Shown: piece by piece, positions 1 to 6,187 of the stretch
How the letters are laid out: every line of letters begins with the position of its first letter
Numbering within the stretch: the stretch's first letter is position 1
NCBI GenBank assembly: GCA_026397035.1
Contig: JAPLVQ010000121.1
Span: forward strand, 1-8,759
Length of the DNA: 8,759 nt
Source of the DNA: Candidatus Iainarchaeum sp.
Lineage (GTDB): Archaea; Iainarchaeota; Iainarchaeia; Iainarchaeales; JAAZKV01
Reading direction: 5' to 3'
Notes under the pieces: generated by a model
Databases searched by the model: none
What the model was told of the DNA's origin: nothing
Seen by the model: only the letters and a program-made list of their open reading frames with translations
Program-made: the position numbers and the translations under genes

Positions 1-458
1 TTATTGGACTGCTTGTTTTTGAATTAATTTATTTCATGGGATATTCTGGAGTTCTTCTTGAAAAGAAAAGCGAACTTTCAGGGTATTATTCAATAGTAGA
101 AAAAATTGACACCCTTCCTGCGGGAATAGTTGTAGGAGTAGATTCTTGTGTTATTGATAGCAATAATTATTTGGTTCCATTTATTTACAAGTCTTTTATT
201 GATAATCCAGATCCGTCTGGGCCAAATATATGCAGATTAACTGAGACTACGCGCGCGCTTCAGTTTTGGTGGGCCGATTATAACTATAATAATGGACGTT
301 TTAGAATTTATGATTCCTTTGGTAAAGAAGTACTTTTAATTGGCGAAGAAGTAAACTTAAATTTACCAAATATTGATTATTTTCTTACTGCTTGTAAAAT
401 GCTTGCTGACCCGATTGTATTTGAAGAAGGGAAATTAAAACTTTACAAGGTGAGATAA
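1..458 (+). CDS. C-terminal part of an unidentified membrane protein (5' end outside window)
   Basis: The frame is open from base 3 and encodes a hydrophobic run (IGLLVFELIYF) directly before the first ATG at 36. That ATG is therefore very probably internal, and the gene starts upstream of the window. About 12 residues of what looks like the end of a membrane helix are followed by about 140 soluble residues with many aromatic residues (FQWWADYNYN-like stretch near window bases 265-295). A membrane-anchored or multi-pass protein with a C-terminal soluble domain would fit, for example a GT-C type glycosyltransferase or another envelope protein. I recognise no family motif and assign no function. 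The gene ends in TAA at 456-458, and the next gene starts within that stop codon, so the two are probably translationally coupled. The last codons (AAG GTG AGA) also carry the ribosome binding site of the next gene. Confidence 0.7.
   Translation, partial: IGLLVFELIYFMGYSGVLLEKKSELSGYYSIVEKIDTLPAGIVVGVDSCVIDSNNYLVPFIYKSFIDNPDPSGPNICRLTETTRALQFWWADYNYNNGRFRIYDSFGKEVLLIGEEVNLNLPNIDYFLTACKMLADPIVFEEGKLKLYKVR
447..454 (+). promoter_or_regulatory. Ribosome binding site deciding the start of the GT4 gene at 458
   Basis: AAGGTGAG contains GGTGA, complementary to the 3' end of archaeal 16S rRNA. It sits 4 nt before an ATT codon at 458-460 in the frame of the downstream glycosyltransferase. The nearest standard start in that frame, TTG at 524, is about 70 nt further on and has no comparable site. 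This site therefore argues for initiation at ATT 458. Confidence 0.55.
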
Positions 459-1516
459 TTAAAGTATTATTTTTTGGCAGATATCAAAAGGATTATTCAA
501 GAAATGAAGTCCTGCTTGAAGGTTTGAGACTGAATAATGTTTCTGTTTATGAGCTTCATTCTGCAAAAGCATATTGGCTATTTGAACTATTTTTTAAAGG
601 GTTATTTTTAAGAAGATTTGATATTCTCTTTGTTGGATACCCAGGGCATATTGAGTTCTTTATTGCTCGTGTAATTGGATGGTTAAGAAGAAAACCCGTG
701 GTTCTTGACAAGTTTTATTCACTTTATGATACTTTTGTGCTTGATCGTGCTTTGTATAAAAAAAAGTCAGTTCAATCATTTTTATTTAGAACAGTAGATT
801 ATCTCAATTGTATTTTAGCAGATCTTATTATTCTTGACACAAATGCTCAGATAGAATTCTTTAAACGCGAATTCAATTTGAGTAATCAAACTCTTAAGAA
901 ATTTCGGCGTGTATTTATTGGTGCAAAACGCAATGATTTAAATGAGACTAAAAAGTTAAATACTGTATCAAAATCTTTTACAGTTCTTTTTTTTGGTACT
1001 TTTATTCCTTTGCAAGGCGTAGAGTATATTATTAAAGCTGCTAAACTGCTTGGGCCAAGTTTTCAAATACACCTTATTGGGGAAGGGCAGACGTTTATTG
1101 AATGCAGACAGCTTGCAAATCAATTAAGGTTAAATTCAGTTAGTTTTGAGGGTAAAAAATCAAATAATTATATTATGCGAGAAATCAAGAAATGTGATGT
1201 TGGCTTGGGGATTTTTGGCAAGACAGATAAAACTACACGTGTAATTCCAAATAAGGCATTTGAGATACTTGCTGCAGCAAAGCCTCTAATAAGTGCTGAT
1301 ACTCTTGCAATTAGAGAGTTATTAACACCAGGATTAGATTTTATTCCTTGTAAAATGGCTGATGAAGAAAGTCTTTCTAAAGCACTTCTTTTTGCTAGAA
1401 AAAATAAACAAAAAATGTATAGTATTGCTAAAAATGGGTTTAAAAAATATAATGATTATGCCTGTCCAAAAAAGATTGGGGAAAACCTTGAAAAAGTACT
1501 CTCGAACCTCGTTTAA
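458..1516 (+). CDS. GT4-family (GT-B fold) glycosyltransferase with apparent ATT start
   Basis: This is a retaining glycosyltransferase of the GT4/Glycos_transf_1 type, probably cytoplasmic or membrane-peripheral, that would add a sugar from a nucleotide donor to a growing glycan. With the start at 458 the protein is 352 residues. The first residues read (M)KVLFFGRYQKDYSRNEV, a typical GT-B N-terminus: a beta strand, then the RY..DYSRN loop, then helix LLEGLRLN. A start at TTG 524 would delete that first beta strand. The C-terminal domain begins near residue 170 (TVLFFGTFIPLQGVEYI) and contains LIGEGQ (residues 206-211) and the donor-site segment IPNKAFEILAAAKPLIS, with the conserved Glu near 269. 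There is no in-frame ATG, GTG or TTG between the upstream in-frame stop (422-424) and 524. A single T-to-G change at 460 would create the standard TAATG overlap. Sugar specificity cannot be told. The family call is strong; the start call is moderate. Confidence 0.88.
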   Translation: MKVLFFGRYQKDYSRNEVLLEGLRLNNVSVYELHSAKAYWLFELFFKGLFLRRFDILFVGYPGHIEFFIARVIGWLRRKPVVLDKFYSLYDTFVLDRALYKKKSVQSFLFRTVDYLNCILADLIILDTNAQIEFFKREFNLSNQTLKKFRRVFIGAKRNDLNETKKLNTVSKSFTVLFFGTFIPLQGVEYIIKAAKLLGPSFQIHLIGEGQTFIECRQLANQLRLNSVSFEGKKSNNYIMREIKKCDVGLGIFGKTDKTTRVIPNKAFEILAAAKPLISADTLAIRELLTPGLDFIPCKMADEESLSKALLFARKNKQKMYSIAKNGFKKYNDYACPKKIGENLEKVLSNLV

Positions 1517-1550
1517 TAAAATAAATTCATTGCTTTTGTTGTGCAAGAAC

Positions 1551-1560
1551 TTATTTTAAT
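1551..1560 (+). promoter_or_regulatory. Weak TATA-like element upstream of the epimerase
   Basis: TTATTTTAAT is centred about 26 nt before the ATG at 1582, where an archaeal TATA box would lie for a leaderless transcript. No Shine-Dalgarno is visible before 1582. In such AT-rich DNA this match is weak. The 65-bp gap is T-rich throughout and may also terminate the upstream transcript. Confidence 0.25.
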
Positions 1561-1581
1561 CTTTCTTTATATCTTTTTGTT

Positions 1582-2571
1582 ATGGCTAATGTTCTTGTTA
1601 CTGGAGGGGCAGGTTTTATAGGTAGTCATGTTGCTGAAGAATTGATTAAGGCAAAACATAAAGTTGTTGTTCTTGATGATTTATCGAGCGGTTTTGAATC
1701 AAATGTCCCAAAAGATGCTGTTTTTATCAAAGGATCTATTGAGGATTATTCTTTTCTTGAAAATCTTTTCAACGAGTATTCATTTGAATATGTGTTTCAT
1801 TTAGCTGCTTATGCTGCTGAAGGTTTGAGCCATTTTATTCGTCGTTTTAATTATAGAAATAATTTGTGCGGTTCAATTAATCTTATTAATCTTTCAATTT
1901 TAAATAAAGTAAAGTGTTTTGTTTTTACTTCAAGCATTGCGGTGTATGGTAAAAACCAACTCCCAATGACTGAAGATACTGTTCCTTCTCCCGAAGATCC
2001 TTATGGTATTTCAAAATATGTTGTAGAACTTGATTTGCATGCTGCGCATGAAATGTTTGGGTTAAATTATATAATTTTTAGACCGCATAATGTCTATGGT
2101 GAGCGCCAGAATATAGGTGATATGTATCGCAATGTTATTGGAATATTTATGAATCAAATAATGCAAAAAAAACCGCTTACTATTTTTGGGGATGGTACAC
2201 AAACAAGAGCTTTTAGTTATATTGGAGATGTTGCACCAGTTATTGCACGTTCAATTCAGGTACCTGCTGCTTATAATGACTTTTTTAATGTAGGTGCTGA
2301 TAAACCCTACTCAGTTAATCTTCTTATTAAATTAATCTCAAAGGAGTTTAATGTTGCCCCGCAAGTTTCTTTTGAACCTGAAAGAAATGAAGTCAAGCAC
2401 GCTTATTCAACTCATGAAAAAGTGGAGCGGGTTTTTAAGAACAAGGCTCAGTACACTATTGAGGAAGGCATTCATTATATGGCGCAATGGGCGAAGAAAG
2501 AGGGCCCCAAAATCAATTCAAAATTTTCAAATATTGAAATAACTGAAAAATTGCCGCCAATTTGGAAATAA
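1582..2571 (+). CDS. NAD-dependent nucleotide-sugar epimerase/dehydratase, GalE-like (extended SDR)
   Basis: This 329-residue extended short-chain dehydrogenase/reductase most likely epimerises a UDP-sugar at C4 (for example UDP-Glc/UDP-Gal or the N-acetyl forms), supplying donor sugar for the surrounding transferases. The N-terminal Rossmann fold carries GGAGFIGSH with glycines 8, 11 and 14. The acidic pair D32-D33 (VVVLDDLSSG) would bind the NAD ribose. HLAAYAAEG lies at 73-81. Catalytic residues are visible as SS at 117-118, Tyr141 and Lys145 (YGISK). RPHNVYGERQ and FGDGTQTRAFSYIGD mark the substrate-binding half. HLAAYAAEGLSHF differs from classical GalE (HFAA.KAVGES) and matches my recollection of a GalE-like subgroup seen in archaea and some bacteria. 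The tail ending LPPIWK also fits that subgroup. Length is normal and no residue appears to be missing. Dehydratase or other epimerase activity cannot be excluded. Confidence 0.92.
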   Translation: MANVLVTGGAGFIGSHVAEELIKAKHKVVVLDDLSSGFESNVPKDAVFIKGSIEDYSFLENLFNEYSFEYVFHLAAYAAEGLSHFIRRFNYRNNLCGSINLINLSILNKVKCFVFTSSIAVYGKNQLPMTEDTVPSPEDPYGISKYVVELDLHAAHEMFGLNYIIFRPHNVYGERQNIGDMYRNVIGIFMNQIMQKKPLTIFGDGTQTRAFSYIGDVAPVIARSIQVPAAYNDFFNVGADKPYSVNLLIKLISKEFNVAPQVSFEPERNEVKHAYSTHEKVERVFKNKAQYTIEEGIHYMAQWAKKEGPKINSKFSNIEITEKLPPIWK

Positions 2572-2581
2572 TATTTCAATA

Positions 2582-2588
2582 TTTTTTT
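2582..2588 (+). terminator. Poly-T terminator after the epimerase
   Basis: A run of seven T follows the epimerase stop codon by about 10 nt, with no hairpin. This is the usual form of intrinsic terminator in archaea. The opposing gene ends at 2622, so this 50-bp gap separates two converging transcripts. It also contains the perfect 10-bp palindrome AACAATTGTT at 2603-2612, which may be chance. Confidence 0.45.
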
Positions 2589-2621
2589 ATTAAAATAAAC
2601 TAAACAATTGTTATTAATATA

Positions 2622-3146
2622 TTATTTTTTAATTGCCTTAAGCATAAATTTGAGCTCATATGCTGGAAAAATGTTTCCAAAAAAGCGTTGGTAAAAAAGA
2701 GGGAATTTGTTAGCTATAATCTCAGGCAAAGTGTATGCAATCTTGTTGATAAGTTTTTGTTCTGATTTTACTGCTTTTGCATAAAAATGATATTTTGTTT
2801 CAATAATTTTAAAATGCGCCTTTGCGTCCATAGTCCAGCGCTCATCTTCTTTATGATCAAAAAGATCAAAAGATCTATAACTAAAATATTTTTTGTGTGT
2901 AGGGAGGTGCGCTGATGGGCTAGCGTAAAATGGAACAATTATCTCAATTAAACCGTCCTTTTTTATTATGCGATAAAATTCGTCCATTGTTTTTTCAAAA
3001 TGTTCTAAGTGTTCAAGACAATGTCTTGTGTATATTTTGTCAAATGAATTTGTTTTAATTGGATATGGAAATATTTCAAGATCATGAATTATATCGGCGG
3101 AATTGCCACTATCAATTCTGCCGCAACCAACATCTAAAATCTTCAT
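2622..3146 (-). CDS. Small SAM-dependent methyltransferase (Methyltransf_11-like), shortened SAM loop
   Basis: This 174-residue class I methyltransferase starts directly with MKILDVGCGR (motif I, residues 1-10). HDLEIFPYPI, NSFDKIY and HCLEHLEH (42-49) follow, then the VPFYASPSAHLPTHKKYFS segment and SFDLFDH. These are hallmarks of the methyltransferases found in surface-polysaccharide clusters, where they are thought to methylate sugars or lipid-linked intermediates. Relatives usually have some 8-10 more residues between the GCG and the acidic residue that binds the SAM ribose (roughly GCG..K.PGAIGVD). Here GCGR runs straight into IDSGNSADIIHDL, so the loop appears to be deleted in frame. 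The enzyme may be altered or inactive. The ATG overlaps the stop of the upstream frame (ATGA) and is preceded by a good AAGGTGG ribosome binding site. The acceptor is unknown. Confidence 0.82.
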   Translation of the reverse strand: MKILDVGCGRIDSGNSADIIHDLEIFPYPIKTNSFDKIYTRHCLEHLEHFEKTMDEFYRIIKKDGLIEIIVPFYASPSAHLPTHKKYFSYRSFDLFDHKEDERWTMDAKAHFKIIETKYHFYAKAVKSEQKLINKIAYTLPEIIANKFPLFYQRFFGNIFPAYELKFMLKAIKK

Positions 3147-4260
3147 GCGTTCCCACCTTTAATTCCAGCATAAAATGCGTTGAGTCTTTTTATTACTTTT
3201 GTTATCTCAAATTTATTTATTATTTTTGAGTGTGTTGAATTTTTGGTAAAAACTTTTTTTGCCAGTAATACCTTTTTTGCGAGATCATTTGAGTTATTTG
3301 GTTCACAAAGAAAGCCGTTTTTTTTGTCTTGAACAAGTTCAACCAGTCCGCCTGTTCTTGATGCTACAATGGGGGTTCCAGTTGAAATTGCTTCAAGTGC
3401 AGTAATTCCAAATGGCTCATAAAGCGAGGGTTGGACAAAAACATTTGCTTCATGAAAATATTTTGGGAGAAGACTATTTTGTATTTTCCCGTTAAATATA
3501 ATCCTTTCTTTCAAGTGCTTTTTTTCAATAAGTTCTTTAAGCGATTGCACATAGTTTTTTTCTCCATCACCAATTATTGGACAAGACGCGAGACGGCAAG
3601 AATCTCAAATCTGTTTTTTTGGATTCTTTTTTCTTTAAAGGTAAATATGGTTAAATCAACTGGGTTTGGAATTATTATAATCTTTTTTGGATTAATTTTG
3701 TATACTTTTGCAAGAATGCTTTTCTGATAATCATTTTGAGCATGGACAAAATTACTGTGTCTAAATAAGGCTCCCTGAAAGCTTATGAGTAATTTTTGTT
3801 TTGGGGTCGGATTTTTGAATATCTCTTCTATAGAGCAGCCTTTTTTGTTTTCCAGCCCACTAAACTCTAATGTTAAATCGCCTGCATATTTCATAATAAC
3901 AATTCTTTTTTTGAGCGAAGTATATTTAACAAAAAGCGCAGCTACGGCGCTAATATGATTATCTTGTGCATGAATTATGAATGGATTTTCTTTAAACGCG
4001 ATTATTCGTGAGAAGATTGAGATTAATGCAGTTCTAATTCCGACACTAACAGGATTACTAAAACCAAAGAAATAAAATGTTGGGCTTCTGTAAAGCTTAA
4101 ATTCGTCTTGCTCAAAACTTTTTGTATTTTTTTCTATAAAAGTAATAACACTTACTTTATTATTCCTGCTGAGTTCTTTTGCAATTTTTGGAACTGTTGT
4201 TGCGGGACCGCCAATGCGGGGTGGATAATTTGACGAGATAAACATTATATTTAATTGCAT
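3143..4260 (-). pseudogene. GT4 glycosyltransferase broken by internal deletion and frameshift
   Basis: Two consecutive frames together make one GT4 glycosyltransferase. The first part (4260-3574, 228 residues) holds the N-terminal GT-B domain: MFISSNYPPRIGGPATTVP with the donor/acceptor loop at G17-G18, HAQDNH, then IIPNPVDLTIF and the first strand of the C-terminal domain, ILAVSRLV, before a TAA at 3574-3576. The second part is in the -1 frame. It reads PIIGDGEKNYVQSLKEL upstream of the GTG at 3550, then FNGKI, PSLYEPFGITALEA with the conserved E-x7-E, and SRTGGLVELV. An intact relative has about 20-25 residues between SRLV and IIGDG (the .KG...LI.A helix and next strand). Here they are missing, consistent with a deletion of roughly 60-75 bp of length 3k+1. 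The C-terminal Rossmann fold lacks its first helix, so a functional product is unlikely. A sequencing or assembly error is the main alternative. The downstream methyltransferase overlaps its end by 4 nt. Confidence 0.8.
3151..3158 (-). promoter_or_regulatory. Ribosome binding site of the methyltransferase
   Basis: On the minus strand AAAGGTGG lies a few nucleotides before the ATG at 3146. It is a strong archaeal-type Shine-Dalgarno, located inside the end of the upstream GT4 reading frame. The methyltransferase can thus be translated independently of the broken frame. Confidence 0.5.
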
Positions 4261-4283
4261 AGACTATGCTGTGTATTGAAGTG

Positions 4284-4292
4284 TTTTAAATG
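4284..4292 (-). promoter_or_regulatory. TATA-like box of the GT4/methyltransferase unit
   Basis: On the minus strand CATTTAAAA is centred about 27-28 nt before the ATG at 4260, the archaeal TATA position if transcription starts at or next to the start codon. No Shine-Dalgarno precedes that ATG, which supports a leaderless mRNA. Confidence 0.45.
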
Positions 4293-4336
4293 CTTCTGGT
4301 TTAATAAGTTTTAATTATTTTCTGGCTGGTTTGTCT

Positions 4337-4368
4337 TAGTTATTTTTGGTTATAGTTATTTTTGATTT
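4337..4368. repeat. Imperfect 16-bp tandem repeat in the divergent gap
   Basis: TAGTTATTTTTGGTTA at 4337-4352 is followed directly by TAGTTATTTTTGATTT at 4353-4368, a 14 of 16 match. Similar GTTTT/AACTG motifs continue to about 4405. It could hold paired regulator sites or be drifted low-complexity sequence. Confidence 0.5.
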
Positions 4369-4416
4369 AACTTGTTTTAACTGTTTCTAGTTTGATTTAT
4401 AACTGGATTAACCGCC

Positions 4417-4426
4417 TTTTTTAAAT
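4417..4426 (+). promoter_or_regulatory. TATA-like box of the LPG-synthase-TM family gene
   Basis: TTTTTTAAAT is centred about 26 nt before the ATG at 4448, and no Shine-Dalgarno lies between them. This geometry matches a leaderless archaeal promoter. It mirrors the box found for the divergent gene. Confidence 0.5.
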
Positions 4427-4439
4427 GATTATAGTCATT
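4424..4439. promoter_or_regulatory. Near-palindrome, possible operator
   Basis: AATGATTATAGTCATT pairs at 7 of 8 positions in its two half-sites. It overlaps the downstream edge of the TATA-like box and ends 8 nt before the start codon. A repressor bound here would block TBP/TFB or RNA polymerase. Chance occurrence in AT-rich DNA is possible. Confidence 0.3.
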
Positions 4440-4447
4440 ACTTTTTA

Positions 4448-5416
4448 ATGAAAAAATTGATTCTTGCGCTTGTTGGAATTATCTTTTTTGCTGCGACATT
4501 TGTGTTATTTCAGATTGATTGGAAAGTTATTTTTGGAGTTAAAGAACCTTTGTTTATTTTAGCCGGGCTTATTGTTTTTCTAGTATCAATTATAGCCAGT
4601 AGTATAAGAACAAAATATCTTCTTCGCGCTCTTGGAGAATATGCTAAGTCAATAACTGAACTTGTTAAGATAGAATTTGTTAGTAAGTTTTTTTATTATC
4701 TTCTTCCCGGAAGAATGAATATTCCTGGAAAAGCAGTTCTTCTAAGTAATCGTTTCTCAATTTCAAAGAGTCATTCACTTGCATTAACTTCTTTTGAATA
4801 TACTCTTGACTTGGGGGTTATGCTTATTTTTGGGCTTGTGGGCATTTCCCTTTTGTTTCAAAATTTGTATTCGCTTATTAGTCTTGACAAGATATTTATT
4901 TCATTGTTTGTACTTTTGATTCTTATACTGACTTTTTTCTTGATTCCATTAAAGCATTTCCAATCAATCGGCAGTGTTTTGCCTAAGAAAGGAAAATCTT
5001 TTTTAGCAAAAATACCCGATTATATTTTTAGAATAGCTTTTAAAATTAGGGAAGTGTGGCCAAAAATTATTCTAAGTAAACAATCGTTTCCGGCGATATT
5101 TTTTATTTTATTATCATGGATAATTGGTGCTTTCGCCACAGAGCTAGTGTTTTTGGCTTATGGGCAATATGTTCCAATATTATGGATTCTATCAATCACG
5201 GCTGTTTCTATACTTATTGGGGGTCTAAGTCAGATTCCTGGTGGTGTTGGTGCAAGGGAGATAACTTTAGTTTTTCTTTTTACTTCTCTTGGTATTTCGC
5301 AGGATCTTGCAGGAGCATCAGCCTTATTTTCAAGACTCTTTACGCTTGCGCCAATGATAATTGGCTATTTCTTTTTGATTGATTTTGAGAGAAAGGGGGG
5401 AATAAAGATTTTTTAA
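4448..5416 (+). CDS. Integral membrane protein, LPG synthase TM / UPF0104 family
   Basis: This 322-residue multi-pass membrane protein has about eight hydrophobic segments (roughly residues 3-22, 34-55, 110-136, 146-167, 213-237, 241-257, 276-288 and 298-315). The family signature GGLSQIPGGVGAREI lies at 258-272, followed by LG.SQDLAGASALFSRLFT. An earlier signature region, FVSKFFYYLLPGRMN, lies near 76-92. The family corresponds to the N-terminal flippase-like half of bacterial MprF and is common in archaeal glycosylation clusters, where it is often annotated as dolichol-P-glucose synthetase-like. A role in moving or handling lipid-linked sugars is plausible but unproven. The family's typical length of about 300-330 residues is respected, and the soluble lysyl-transfer domain of MprF is absent, so lipid lysylation is not expected. 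The gene stands alone on its strand and converges on a GT2 enzyme of the polyprenyl-phosphate type. Confidence 0.88.
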   Translation: MKKLILALVGIIFFAATFVLFQIDWKVIFGVKEPLFILAGLIVFLVSIIASSIRTKYLLRALGEYAKSITELVKIEFVSKFFYYLLPGRMNIPGKAVLLSNRFSISKSHSLALTSFEYTLDLGVMLIFGLVGISLLFQNLYSLISLDKIFISLFVLLILILTFFLIPLKHFQSIGSVLPKKGKSFLAKIPDYIFRIAFKIREVWPKIILSKQSFPAIFFILLSWIIGAFATELVFLAYGQYVPILWILSITAVSILIGGLSQIPGGVGAREITLVFLFTSLGISQDLAGASALFSRLFTLAPMIIGYFFLIDFERKGGIKIF

Positions 5417-5480
5417 TTATACCAAGTAATTTAATGTATGGCAAATAGTAACTTAATATAAAGTAAATTAATAAAATAAC

Positions 5481-5487
5481 TTTTTTT
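5481..5487 (+). terminator. Poly-T terminator in the convergent gap
   Basis: Seven T at 5481-5487, followed by further T-rich blocks up to 5519, lie 65 nt after the stop of the membrane protein gene. No hairpin is seen. This is consistent with archaeal poly-T termination on the plus strand. I see no comparable T run for the opposing minus-strand operon in this 105-bp gap. Confidence 0.4.
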
Positions 5488-5521
5488 AATTTTGTTTTAT
5501 GCCCTTTCTTAAACTTTTTAG

Positions 5522-6187
5522 TTATTTAATAAACTTTCCTCGCAATATTGCAATAAAGAATCTCCAAATATCCCTAAAGAACCTGAGTGAAGAGCTGCCT
5601 TTTCGTTCGTCGGCTTTTATTTTAACTTCGCAATAGCGATAACCTTTACTAATTGCTTTTGCAGTAAATTCTGCTTCAAAATCAAGTCCTTTAGCATGGA
5701 TAGACATATTTTTTATTAATTCTTTTCTAAATGCTCGCATTCCACTTGTAACATCAGTTACTTTTCGTGTGAGAATTATACTTGCTGTAAGGGCTCCAAG
5801 TTTGTTTGCCATTACCCTGTGCCAAGGTATATCTTTTGGCCAGTCTCTTCGAAATCTTGTCCCAACAACTAAATCAGAATTATTCAATGCTTTTATTAGC
5901 TCAGGAATTTTTTCTGGAGGATAAGTACAATCTGCATCAATTGTAACAATTGCCTCATTTTTTGCTATTTTAAAACCTTCTTTCATTGCCCCAGCTTTTC
6001 CTTTATTTATTTTATAATCAATTACTTTTACTCCAGTTTTTTTTGCTATTTGAGCTGTTTTATCTTTGCTTCCGTCGCTCACAACGATAATTTCATCTCC
6101 GCTTCGTAATATTTTTTTACACCGCCAAATTACCTCATTAATTCCTTTTTCTTCATTGTATGCAGGAATTACTATTGATATTTTCAT
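5522..6187 (-). CDS. GT2 polyprenyl-phosphate sugar transferase (DPM1/DPG-synthase-like)
   Basis: This 221-residue inverting GT-A glycosyltransferase probably transfers a hexose from a nucleotide sugar to a polyprenyl (dolichyl) phosphate at the inner membrane face. Visible motifs: SIVIPAYNEEKGI (4-16), VVSDGSKDKT (35-44), NKGKAGAMKEG (61-71), the metal-binding DAD at 84-86 in VTIDADCTYPPE, VVGTRFRR (107-114), VTSGMRAF, and the FEAEFTAKA region. The basic GSSSLRFFRDIWRF tail could contact the membrane. No transmembrane helices are present, so it is the soluble DPM1-type form rather than the GtrB type. Length is typical. Its ATG overlaps the stop of the upstream GT4 gene (ATGA), so the two are co-translated. 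It is the last gene of the minus-strand operon. Mannose or glucose donor specificity cannot be read from the sequence. Confidence 0.9.
   Translation of the reverse strand: MKISIVIPAYNEEKGINEVIWRCKKILRSGDEIIVVSDGSKDKTAQIAKKTGVKVIDYKINKGKAGAMKEGFKIAKNEAIVTIDADCTYPPEKIPELIKALNNSDLVVGTRFRRDWPKDIPWHRVMANKLGALTASIILTRKVTDVTSGMRAFRKELIKNMSIHAKGLDFEAEFTAKAISKGYRYCEVKIKADERKGSSSLRFFRDIWRFFIAILRGKFIK

Larger units (their letters stand above)
4261..4447. promoter_or_regulatory. Divergent intergenic promoter region
   Basis: This 187-bp gap lies between two genes transcribed away from each other. It contains a TATA-like box for each gene, a near-palindrome next to the plus-strand start, and an imperfect 16-bp tandem repeat. 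I find no coding potential and no RNA gene in it. Confidence 0.6.

Noticed and set aside
250..258. CGCGCGCGC tract in otherwise AT-rich DNA
   Set aside because: It falls inside a coding frame (Thr-Arg-Ala-Leu codons) and is too short to argue for a Z-DNA or restriction-related role.
1362..1559. Small open frame overlapping the end of the GT4 gene in another frame
   Set aside because: It lies mostly inside a well-supported gene, is Lys/Leu-rich from the AT-rich overlap, and has no ribosome binding site or recognisable domain.
2603..2612. Palindrome AACAATTGTT in the convergent gap as a terminator hairpin or operator
   Set aside because: It has no loop, is only 10 bp and AT-rich, and lies between two gene ends where no promoter is expected. 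Chance is adequate.
3555..3561. A7 run (minus strand) between the two GT4 halves as a site for programmed slippage restoring the protein
   Set aside because: In the direction of translation the TAA at 3574-3576 comes before the A7 run, so slipping there cannot bypass the stop. The missing 20-25 residues would also not be restored.
3431..3727. Plus-strand open frame spanning the break in the GT4 pseudogene
   Set aside because: It is antisense to both conserved halves, is a Phe/Ile-rich reflection of Lys/Asn codons, and its overlap of the break is coincidental.
5116..5382. Cys/Trp-rich open frame inside the membrane protein gene
   Set aside because: It is a frame-shifted reading of conserved LPG-synthase-TM sequence. 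The Cys and Trp come from GGT/GTG-rich codons of the Gly-rich signature.
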